In this document: positions 18,985-26,894 of the stretch, piece by piece | Numbering within the stretch: the first letter of the stretch is position 1 | Layout of the letters: every line of letters begins with the position of its first letter | Source: an uncultured Schlesneria sp. | GTDB taxonomy: Bacteria; Planctomycetota; Planctomycetia; Planctomycetales; Planctomycetaceae | Length of the DNA: 63,418 bases | Direction of reading: 5' to 3' | Assembly (NCBI GenBank): GCA_903840265.1 | Contig: CAIMFH010000047.1 | Span: forward strand, 1-63,418 | The notes under the pieces: generated by a model | What the model was told of the DNA's origin: nothing | Seen by the model: only the letters and a program-made list of their open reading frames with translations | Database searches by the model: none | Position numbers and translations under genes: made by a program

Positions 18985-19785
18985 TCAATTGCGACGGAGG
19001 GTCTCTGATTTCCAGAGATAGACGTCGAACTCGCCCAACTCGGTATCAACCACGATCTGCTCGTCTGGCTTGATGTCGGCCATTCGATGTGCGACCGAAA
19101 TGACGCGTGCGCTCGGCGGTAGCTTGCGGAGTTGCGGTAACAATTTGGCGTTCAGGCTCGGCAGCAAGTAGAGCACGACGATCGTCGGCTCTTTGCTCAG
19201 GTCGAGTTTGAAGATGTCGCGCTGTTCAATTGTGACCAACTTGTCCAGGCCATGCTTGCGCGCATTGGCGAGGGAATCCTTGACGCGTTCGAGGTCGATG
19301 TCGAAACCATGCGCCTGGCAGCCGTACTCCTTGGCCGCCGTCACGGGAATGCGCCCGTCGCCACAGCCGAGATCCCAGACAATGTCTTCTTTGGTGACCT
19401 TTGCCAGACGCAACAGCGCATCGACCACCTTCTGCGGTGTTGGCTCATATTCGACATCGGCTGTGGGCCGCTCACCCAGCGGGCGCAGGTCGATTGATTC
19501 GAAGTCACCCGGCCGAACTTCGAGCTGATGTGTGACTGTTTCCGGCCCCATTGGACCGGGAATGATCGCTTTAATGGTGTAGGTGTACTGGCCCGGCGGC
19601 ATTGGCGGCGAGACGAAGCGGCGCTTGGGCCCCTTGTACGCCTTCTCTTGACCTTGGATGAACAGCCGGGTTCCCTCTGTCAGGTAGACCTCGACCGTGA
19701 CAGTCATTCGCCACTCCTGCGCGAAAGTGCTGGCCGAGGTCGCACACGCCAACAGACTCATCGCCAGAATCAAGTTGCGCCACAT
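18985..19785 (-). CDS. Exported TIGR03000-domain protein fused to a SAM-dependent methyltransferase domain
   Basis: A 266-residue protein with signal peptide MWRNLILAMSLLACATSASTFAQ. Residues about 25-100 resemble TIGR03000, a planctomycete beta domain (TRLFIQGQEKAYKGPKRRF then PPMPPGQYTYTIKA). From about 115 a class I methyltransferase fold follows: motif I WDLGCGDGRIPVTAA, the acidic FDIDLERV that binds the SAM ribose, then QRDIFKLDL and IVVLYLLPSLN. The combination is odd because SAM is cytosolic. Either the signal sequence only anchors the protein, or the fold has another ligand outside. The late part lacks a clear N/D-PP-Y/F catalytic motif. Confidence 0.8.
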   Translation of the reverse strand: MWRNLILAMSLLACATSASTFAQEWRMTVTVEVYLTEGTRLFIQGQEKAYKGPKRRFVSPPMPPGQYTYTIKAIIPGPMGPETVTHQLEVRPGDFESIDLRPLGERPTADVEYEPTPQKVVDALLRLAKVTKEDIVWDLGCGDGRIPVTAAKEYGCQAHGFDIDLERVKDSLANARKHGLDKLVTIEQRDIFKLDLSKEPTIVVLYLLPSLNAKLLPQLRKLPPSARVISVAHRMADIKPDEQIVVDTELGEFDVYLWKSETLRRN

Positions 19786-19913
19786 AAAAACACCATCTTG
19801 CGCACAAACAATCGAGACCTAAAAGCTGATCGCCCATCATATCGGAGCCAACTGGAATATCTCGGAATTTCGCACAGATTCAGGGATTCGCAAGAAACCA
19901 CCGTTTAGGCGGA

Positions 19914-20174
19914 TCAAACGATCGATGTACATTGTTTGTCATCGCGCCGTCGCCTCACGAAGACATGGTCATAAGGCACAACTGCAGCTTCCTCTGCATG
20001 ATCCCGGAACTCGTCGAGCCCATTGCATTCGAGGAGCCCACCCAGTTCAATGAAGGTGATTGTGGCAACATCGTCGGGGGAATTCGTAATTGCGCCAGCA
20101 GGTCGTCCGCCCGCTACCACAGCTTCGAAATGAGTCTCTGGATTTCTAAGTATGCGTTGGCTCGTGATCGCCAT
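19914..20174 (-). CDS. Possible small hypothetical protein
   Basis: An 86-residue minus-strand frame starting at the ATG at 20174, about 20 bases inside the adaptor gene that starts at 20152. Codon choice and composition look coding (ATITFIELGGLLECNGLDEF, then EEAAVVPYDHVFVRRRR). The ribosome-binding site is poor and the family unknown. It would be divergent from the exporter operon. The alternative is that the 370 bases before that operon are non-coding. Confidence 0.3.
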   Translation of the reverse strand: MAITSQRILRNPETHFEAVVAGGRPAGAITNSPDDVATITFIELGGLLECNGLDEFRDHAEEAAVVPYDHVFVRRRRDDKQCTSIV

Positions 20175-21321
20175 CTTGGTTCTGGTTGGCGTGGGTGGCA
20201 TGTTCGTTTGGCAGGAGCGACAAAATGAAATCGCGGCTGCGAAAGCCCGTGAGCGCCCTGCCGTCTGGAACAGTGTCTCTGCGCTGGGACGGATCCGACC
20301 GCTGGACGACGTTGTCGAAGTGGGAGTCGACGCGAGCCGGCGACTGGCAAAATTGTTTGTTACCGAGGGCCAGTTAGTTAAAAAAGGAGATGTCCTTGCT
20401 CACCTCGAAGATTACGAAGAACTGAAAGCTGCTGCTGAACAGGCTGGTAGTCGGCTGCGCGGTGGTCAGATGCAGTTGGCAGCGCGCCTCGATTGCGAGA
20501 TGGCTCACATCGCCCGCGCCGAGGCGGATGTGAATTCGCTCAAGGCCAACTACCCCAAAGACCTTGAGATTCAAGAGGCTTCGATCGAGAAGCTGAGGAC
20601 TGAGCTGGGGTTATGCCAGCAAGAAGCGGAGCGATACGACCGGCTGTACCGCGCGAAGTCGGTCTCGCTGGAAGAATTCGATCGAAAAACGACGGAGGTT
20701 GTTCAGCGGCGAAAAGCTCTGCAAGTGGCCGAGGCTGAACTCAGCAAGCTCAAGGCGGGCTTTCCTCTGGAGTTGGTCAAAGCCGAGAGCAATCTTGCGC
20801 TAGCCAAAGCGACACTCGCTCTTGCGCGCCCCACGATCGACATTCCGACCCTCGAGTGCAGCGTGGAATTGGCAAAAGCGCCGTTGTCGCGAGCCATCGT
20901 GAGCGCACCAAGTGATGGCCAGATCCTCAAGATCCGGGCTCGGCCAGGCGAGGTCGTGCGCAGCCAGACGATCCTGACCATGGCCAATCTCGAGCAAATG
21001 TGCGTCGTGGCGGAAATCTACGAGACTGATCTGCTGCGGCTGCAGACTGGACAAAAGGTCGTCGTGACGGCGGCAGCGCTGAGCCAACCGCTTAGCGGAC
21101 ATGTGCTGTTCGTGGGTCGCTCGATCAACCAGCAAGCCGTTTATGATCTCGATCCGGCGAGTCCATCGGATTCCCGTGTTGCCGAGATCCGGATTTTGCT
21201 CGACGAAGCTCAGCCGGCTTCGCGGTTGGTTAATTTGCAGGTTGCTGTGGCGATCGACGCGCCCGCAGAGGCGGCTCTGCCGGCCCTGGCGACGGATGCC
21301 GCGCACGGGGACTCGCCGTGA
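20152..21321 (+). CDS. HlyD/DevB-type membrane fusion (adaptor) protein of an ABC exporter
   Basis: A 389-residue protein with one N-terminal membrane anchor (residues 3-20). It has the order of a periplasmic adaptor: first lipoyl half (VVEVGVDASRRLAKLFVTEGQLVKKGDVLAHLED, about 45-80), a long alpha-hairpin coiled coil (about 80-250), second lipoyl half (IVSAPSDGQILKIRARPGEVV, about 255-285) and a beta-barrel (VVAEIYETDLLRLQTGQKVVV). DevB-like adaptors couple an inner-membrane ABC transporter to a TolC-type outer-membrane channel. The next gene's GTG start overlaps this stop (GTGA), so translation is coupled. It is the first gene of the export operon. Confidence 0.88.
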   Translation: MRWLVIAILVLVGVGGMFVWQERQNEIAAAKARERPAVWNSVSALGRIRPLDDVVEVGVDASRRLAKLFVTEGQLVKKGDVLAHLEDYEELKAAAEQAGSRLRGGQMQLAARLDCEMAHIARAEADVNSLKANYPKDLEIQEASIEKLRTELGLCQQEAERYDRLYRAKSVSLEEFDRKTTEVVQRRKALQVAEAELSKLKAGFPLELVKAESNLALAKATLALARPTIDIPTLECSVELAKAPLSRAIVSAPSDGQILKIRARPGEVVRSQTILTMANLEQMCVVAEIYETDLLRLQTGQKVVVTAAALSQPLSGHVLFVGRSINQQAVYDLDPASPSDSRVAEIRILLDEAQPASRLVNLQVAVAIDAPAEAALPALATDAAHGDSP

Positions 21322-22442
21322 GCGTGCCTCTGGCTTTGCGGAATGCGATGCACAACAAGTTCCGCACACTTCTAGCCCTCTCGGCGATCACATTTGCGGT
21401 GGTGCTGATTTTCATGCAACTCGCGTTGTTCGAAACCTGCGAGTCGTCGGCCAATGTCGTGACCGATATGTTCGACTACGATCTGCTGCTGACCTCGTCG
21501 CAGTATTACAATCTGCAGCAGCCCGGAGAGGTGGATTTATCGCGGTTGTATCAGGTCCGCTCCGCTCCGGGTGTGGCCACCGTTTGCCCGGTGTATCTCT
21601 CGATGGTGCCGCGCCGCAGTGTCGATGATGGCAGTCGCAGTATCTTGATGATGATCGGCCTGGCACCTAAGGATCCCGTCTTTGCAAAGCAGGAAGTGGT
21701 CGCCCTGCTGCCTCGCCTGCAACGTACCGATACCGCACTGATGGATCGCCGCTCTCTCGCGAACTTTGGCACAATTCGTGAAGGCCAGGTCGCTGAGATT
21801 GCTGGCCGTCGGGTCGAGGTTGCCGGCTTGTTTTCCAATGGTGGGGGAATGAGTGCTGGTAGCTTGCTGATTGTCAGCGACCGGACTTTCAGCCATTTGG
21901 GTCTCCCTTTGAATTCTGCCACACTGGGACTGATTAAGTTGCAGCCAGGGACTGATCCCGCCACGGTCGCCGGGGCTTTGCAACACCGGCTACCTCAAGA
22001 CGTTACCGTCTGGCAGCGCCGCGACTATCGTAATCGCGAAGTCAGCTATTGGGTTTGGGTCAAACCTATCGGAGTGATGTTCCGTTCGGGAGTATTCATT
22101 GGAGTGGTCGTGGGAGCTGTGATCTTGTACCAGGTTCTTGCCACTGACATTTCCAATCGCCTGCGGGAATATGCCACGATGAAGGCGATGGGTTATTCGG
22201 ACGGGAGCATCAAAAGAACAGTCTTTCAACAGGGAATACTTTACGCGCTGGCCAGCTATCTGGCGGGCCTTTTGGGAGCGTTCGGACTGTACTGGCTGAT
22301 GAGTGTGAACATCGGCATGCCCGTTCCGATGACCGCAGCGCGGGCGAGTTTCGTCTTGGGATTGGTCCTGATGTTAAGCGTTTGTTCCGGCGCGCTGGCA
22401 CTTCGAAAATTGACCGCCGCCAATCCCGCCGATCTGTTCTGA
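21318..22442 (+). CDS. DevC-like FtsX-family ABC permease, first copy
   Basis: A 374-residue protein with the MacB/DevC topology: one helix near the N-terminus (KFRTLLALSAITFAVVLIFMQLALFE), a large periplasmic domain of about 200 residues, then three C-terminal helices (about 250-275, 305-330, 345-365). The FtsX-type cytoplasmic coupling segment reads LREYATMKAMGYSDGSIKRTVFQQ. It should form the membrane channel of the exporter with the second permease and move substrate to the adaptor mechanically. Its GTG at 21318 overlaps the adaptor stop. Confidence 0.88.
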   Translation: MSVPLALRNAMHNKFRTLLALSAITFAVVLIFMQLALFETCESSANVVTDMFDYDLLLTSSQYYNLQQPGEVDLSRLYQVRSAPGVATVCPVYLSMVPRRSVDDGSRSILMMIGLAPKDPVFAKQEVVALLPRLQRTDTALMDRRSLANFGTIREGQVAEIAGRRVEVAGLFSNGGGMSAGSLLIVSDRTFSHLGLPLNSATLGLIKLQPGTDPATVAGALQHRLPQDVTVWQRRDYRNREVSYWVWVKPIGVMFRSGVFIGVVVGAVILYQVLATDISNRLREYATMKAMGYSDGSIKRTVFQQGILYALASYLAGLLGAFGLYWLMSVNIGMPVPMTAARASFVLGLVLMLSVCSGALALRKLTAANPADLF

Positions 22443-22472
22443 GCAGGCAAAGATTCCGACTGGAGACTGTTC

Positions 22473-23615
22473 ATGGCCACGCCGGTTGCCTGGCGAAATC
22501 TGACGCATGATCTGCGACGGCTGCTGCTGTCGCTGGCGGGGATCGGCTTCGTCGTGTTGTTGATGTTTATGGAAATGGGATTCTCGAACGGCTGCTTCGA
22601 TACCGCCACCCACGGCTATACGCTATTCAACACTGACCTGGTGATTGTCAACCGCATCTCGACTCCCGCGTCGCCACAGCGATTCTTGCGGGACAAATTG
22701 TACCTGGCGCGTCGGTCCCCCGTTGTGGCCAACGTCATTCCCATGTACGTGCAGGTTGGTGCCCAGTGGAAGATACCGGGCGAAGCCGGCGTGCGACGAG
22801 TCCGGGTGTTTGGGTATGACACGCGGCAGCGGCCCTTCTGGCCTTCAGAGTTCGCTCCGCGCGGCGACCTGCAGCAGCCGGGAGCGGTCTTATTCGATTC
22901 GCGTTCGCGAACCTTGCTGGGCAAACCGGTCCCGGGAACTGTCACGGAGCTCAACGGTCGCACGATCAAGGTCGTAGGACTCGCTCCCATGGGGGCCGAT
23001 CTGGATACCGACGGCAACCTGTTTGTGGACCAAAGTACGTTTTTCGCCATCTTCGGCAAGAACGGCAAGGGCCGTTTGACCCCGCAGGATGTCGACTACG
23101 GCCTGATCCAGCTGCGGGCTGGAGTCGACCCAAAACAAGCGGCGGAAGAACTTCGCAAGCTGCTCCCTGACGACGTCCGCGTGTTGACCTTATCTGACTA
23201 CTGCAACGATGTGCAGATGTACTGGAGCCGGAACACGGCCGTGGGGTTCTTATTTAACATGGGCGTGGTCGTCGGATTCTTGATCGGGATGATCGTGTGC
23301 TATCAAATCCTGTTCACCGATATCAGCAATAACTTGTTGCCGTTCGCCACTCTGAAGGCGATGGGCTACCGAACTGGTTACCTCGTCAAGCTGGTGCTGG
23401 AACAAGCGACATTTCTGGCTCTGTTGGGCTTTGTATTGGGGGTGAGCGGTGCGTGGTTTCTCTATTGGATCATGGAGTCACAAACGGGGCTGACGATGGC
23501 GTTGACGCCACTCCGGATTGCCACGATCCTGTTGTTGACGCTGGTCATGTGCCTGGTGGCCGGTCTCATGGCACTCTACAGAGTGATCCGCATCGATCCG
23601 GCCGACTGCTTCTAA
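22473..23615 (+). CDS. DevC-like FtsX-family ABC permease, second copy
   Basis: A 380-residue paralogue of the preceding permease, with GGAGA ahead of the ATG at 22473. Topology is the same: N-terminal helix (LLLSLAGIGFVVLLMFMEMGF), periplasmic domain with FWPSEFAPRGD and LDTDGNLFVDQSTFF, three C-terminal helices and the coupling segment LPFATLKAMGYRTGYLVKLVLEQ. The copies are clearly divergent and not a recent duplication, suggesting a heterodimeric pore with a single ATPase gene. The typical DevBCA set has one permease. The ATPase gene follows almost immediately. Confidence 0.88.
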   Translation: MATPVAWRNLTHDLRRLLLSLAGIGFVVLLMFMEMGFSNGCFDTATHGYTLFNTDLVIVNRISTPASPQRFLRDKLYLARRSPVVANVIPMYVQVGAQWKIPGEAGVRRVRVFGYDTRQRPFWPSEFAPRGDLQQPGAVLFDSRSRTLLGKPVPGTVTELNGRTIKVVGLAPMGADLDTDGNLFVDQSTFFAIFGKNGKGRLTPQDVDYGLIQLRAGVDPKQAAEELRKLLPDDVRVLTLSDYCNDVQMYWSRNTAVGFLFNMGVVVGFLIGMIVCYQILFTDISNNLLPFATLKAMGYRTGYLVKLVLEQATFLALLGFVLGVSGAWFLYWIMESQTGLTMALTPLRIATILLLTLVMCLVAGLMALYRVIRIDPADCF

Positions 23616-23638
23616 TACGCTGGAAATTGAGAACCGCC

Positions 23639-24772
23639 TTGCAACAGCAATCGAGCAACACCGGTAGAGCAGCGGCCAATGGCAAGCAGCCCATCGTGAA
23701 TTTTTCCGGGCTGAATCATCATTTCGGCCTTGGTGACGCACGCCGGCAAGTTCTTTACGACGTCCATCTGGCCATGTATCCCAGCGAGATCGCGATCATG
23801 ACCGGCCCTTCGGGGTCGGGGAAAACGTCGCTGTTGGTCCTGGCGGGAGGGCTGCGCGCCGTCCAGGATGGAAGCCTGAATGTTCTGGGCCGAGAGATGC
23901 GCGGTCTTTGTGCGCAAGAACTGGTCGAAATCCGTCGCAGTATCGGATTCATCTTTCAGTTCCATAATCTCTTCGAGTCATTGACCGCGATCGAAAACGT
24001 GCAGATGGCGCTTGATCTTCATTCGTATTCGACCCGAGAGAAACGCGATCGTGCCGCCGAGATGCTCGCAAAGCTCGGACTTGAACATCGCATGCATTAT
24101 AAGCCCAGTTCACTGTCGGGGGGGCAGAAGCAACGTGTCGCTGTGGCTCGGGCTCTTGTCAACAAGCCGCGGATCATCCTGGCCGATGAACCGACCGCGG
24201 CGCTCGATAAAGAGTCGGGACGGATTGTCGTCAACCTGCTCCAAGAGCACGCTCGCGCCGCGGATGCCGCCATTATTCTGGTCACTCACGACAATCGCAT
24301 CCTCGATGTCGCGGACCGCATTGTCACGCTCATCGACGGCCGAATCGTCTCGCGCGTGGAAGTTGGCGAAACAAACCTGATCTGCGAATTCCTGAGGAAG
24401 TGTCCCGTCTTTGCGAACCAATCGCCCAGCGAGCTCACGGAAATCGCTCAGAAAATGGCCTACGAAAAGTATCCATCTCGCGAAGTTATTTTTCATCAAG
24501 GCGACCCGGGAGACAAGTTTTATCTCATTCGCGAAGGCCAGGCGGAGGTTCTGATCGACGGGCCGGACGGGCTCAAACTGGTCCGCACGCTCGAAAGGGG
24601 GGAGATCTTTGGCGAGATGTCATTGCTGAAACACCAGCCTCGAAGTGCGACAGTTCGTGCCGTCAATCAGCTCGAACTTTATGTCCTCGGCCGAGACGAT
24701 TTCCGGGCCGCCATCGATAATTCGGTCAGCTTTCGCGACCAGCTCCTGCGGACGTACGCAGGCCGTTCATAG
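23639..24772 (+). CDS. ABC exporter ATPase (DevA/MacB-like) fused to a C-terminal cyclic-nucleotide-binding domain
   Basis: From a likely TTG start at 23639 (GAGA upstream; GTG at 23696 is an alternative) the protein has 377 residues. Residues 20-240 are a complete ATPase: Walker A GPSGSGKT (56-63), Q-loop Gln107, signature LSGGQ (159-163), Walker B IILADE (179-184), H-loop His217. Residues about 252-372 form a cNMP-binding domain: FANQSPSELTEIAQKM, VIFHQGDPGDKFYLIREG, and phosphate-binding cassette FGEMSLLKHQPRSAT (324-338) with the conserved Glu326 and Arg335. All residues expected for cAMP or cGMP binding are present, so nucleotide control of the exporter is plausible. It ends 19 bases from the convergent outer-membrane factor. 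Confidence 0.9.
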   Translation: MQQQSSNTGRAAANGKQPIVNFSGLNHHFGLGDARRQVLYDVHLAMYPSEIAIMTGPSGSGKTSLLVLAGGLRAVQDGSLNVLGREMRGLCAQELVEIRRSIGFIFQFHNLFESLTAIENVQMALDLHSYSTREKRDRAAEMLAKLGLEHRMHYKPSSLSGGQKQRVAVARALVNKPRIILADEPTAALDKESGRIVVNLLQEHARAADAAIILVTHDNRILDVADRIVTLIDGRIVSRVEVGETNLICEFLRKCPVFANQSPSELTEIAQKMAYEKYPSREVIFHQGDPGDKFYLIREGQAEVLIDGPDGLKLVRTLERGEIFGEMSLLKHQPRSATVRAVNQLELYVLGRDDFRAAIDNSVSFRDQLLRTYAGRS

Positions 24773-24791
24773 ATGCCACTTCTGTCATTGG

Positions 24792-26393
24792 TCACGGGGC
24801 GACAGCATCTGCTGGGGGAGGGGGAACATCCTCGGTCGCTGGATCGCCAACTTCGGCGGCGTGCGAGTCCTCACAAAACACTTCCCAGCCCCCGGCCAGG
24901 CCGCGGTAGACTCGGATCAGCGATAGTATCGACTCGATGTTCGCTACGGCGAGTTGGTCTTGCTGTTTGACCAACATCGACTGAGCGCTTTGCACGCGAT
25001 TGAAGTCCACTTTCCCTTCGCGATACAAGCCCAGAACGAGGCTCACAGAGATGCGCGCTGCTTCCACGCTTTCGCCTAAATGAGCGGCCTGCTTTCGGGA
25101 GTTGACGAATCCCACCAGCGAATCTTCGACTTCACCGTGTGCCTTCAGGACCGTTTGTTGATATTCGGTGATTCGTGCATCCAGAAGAGCCTCTTGTTTG
25201 CGGACATTGTTCTTGATTTTGTAGTAGCTGAAGATTTTCCATTGCAGGGCCGGCGCAATGATGCCCGTGAAGCTGGGAGCCGTGAACAGTTTCCCCGATG
25301 AATTTGACGTGTAACCCACGAAGCCCAGCAACTGCAGACTTGGATACAAGTCGGCTTCCGCGACGCCGATTTGAGCGCACTGCGACGCTACCTGGCGTTC
25401 GGCCTTCCTGACATCGGGACGCCGCCTTAGTAACTCGGCAGGGATCCCCACAGCGAGCTCCGTGGGAGCAACAGGGATCGGCCCGGTTCCCATCTGAGCA
25501 GGCATGCCTCCTGGCGGCGAGCCGAGCAAAATGCACAAGCGATGACCCGCCTGCTGAAGTCCTGTGTCGAGTTGTGGGAGCACCGCCTCGGTTTCGGCGA
25601 GGCTGGATTTGGCCTGCTGGACATCGAGTTCAGTCGTGATTCCATTCTGGAACCGTTCCAAAGCCAGCTTCAGCGATTCCCGCTGGATCTCGACATTCTC
25701 ACGGGCGAATTCGATTCGCTGTTGATAACCGCGCAATTGCACGTAACTCGCGGCCACTTCGGACACGAGCAACACCTGCACGTTGTGATAGTCTTCTTGC
25801 GACGCATCCAACTCGGCTTCCGCCGATTCGATGGCGCGGCGGTTCTTACCCTAGAACTCGATTTCCCAAGATGCCGCGAGCGGGCCAACCGCATAGAAGT
25901 CGAATAGAGTTCCCAACCCGACGGCTGGCAGGTTTTTGCTGATTTGGGCGCGACTGAAAAGTGCCACTGACCGTGCGTCGGGAAGAAGGTTTCCAATTGC
26001 AACGTTCCGTTCGGCCTGCACCGCCAGCAAACGATGGCCGGCCGTTCGCAGATCGAGATTCTCATCGACCGCCGTCTGGACGAGGCCCTCCAACGCGGGA
26101 TCGTGGAATTGCGTCCACCACGCCGCGAGCGGCTCTTGATCGCCGCGGATGCAGGGATCATTCGTCGATTCCCAACTGACGGAAACGACGGCCTGCGGCT
26201 CCGAATGATTAGGTCCGACTTTGAAGCCGTTTTCCCACCAACGCGACAAGCTTGCGCAACCACTTGACGTGCTCACGGCCAGTGTCAGCAACAATAGGCC
26301 GGCGCAATGGAGACTCTTTGCGAGGCACCGTCCTGCAGTGTTGGGCCGCCGCGAATTGTCCGCAGCGCCGGTTCCCTTCTCGATACCGAACAT
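24792..26393 (-). pseudogene. NodT/TolC-family outer-membrane factor lipoprotein interrupted by an in-frame amber codon
   Basis: Two minus-strand frames in the same phase (26393-25851 and 25850-24792) together encode a full outer-membrane efflux protein of about 533 residues. The N-terminus has a hydrophobic signal and a lipobox-like SSGC near residue 46, then WWTQFHDPALEGLV typical of NodT-type factors. The stop at 25853-25851 is TAG in GAG-TTC-TAG-GGT-AAG-AAC, exactly where relatives have a tryptophan in the SWEIDFWGKNRR segment, so a single TGG-to-TAG change explains it. Downstream the protein continues normally (RAIESAEAELDAS, ARRPDVRKAERQVA with RRRPDV, two OEP repeats). This should be the channel partner of the exporter at 20152-24772. 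It may be a recent nonsense mutation, a sequencing error or a tolerated readthrough. Confidence 0.85.
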
Positions 26394-26894
26394 GCCGTGG
26401 AACTTCCTCAGATGGTTCGTGTAGAGAGCCAGCTCCTCAAGTGCAAATGGACTGCGTTCTCACGACATTGACGGGAACATCCCGAAACTACCGAAAAAGC
26501 GGGTTGTATCATCTGTATCGGCTGATTCGCCTGGGAACAACAGATCGTTCTCAAGGCTGATCAGTTTTCGTGGTGATCAACCGATGGACTGGCTTATCGC
26601 CACGAGAATCGACGCGTGATCAGAATGCCGCGCTGATCGAATGGCGGCCGAAATTCCAAGGCTGCTCGGGCATTGAATCGATTGGCGTGAGGTCACCTGA
26701 TGGCCAACCTGTCGCCAATCGGTGGTGGAAAATCGCCGGGTCGATTCATATCCTCAATTTCAGTCGATTGAATTGGGGCTTTTCCAGCAAACGCAACCTG
26801 TCCATGGTGAGCAAGAACGAGGAAACTGCATTCAACGGCTTTGGTCCAAATCTGGCACCTTTGTTTGACGACTGTTCTCCCACAGAAATGATCG
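26394..26894. other. Divergent intergenic region upstream of the nucleotide cyclase
   Basis: About 500 bases between the outer-membrane factor and the cyclase. TGATCA occurs at 26558-26563, 26574-26579 and 26617-26622, with TGATCG at 26634-26639, a clustering that could mark an operator. An open frame at 26570-26908 overlaps the cyclase start and has no protein-like features, so I do not call it. Confidence 0.4.
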
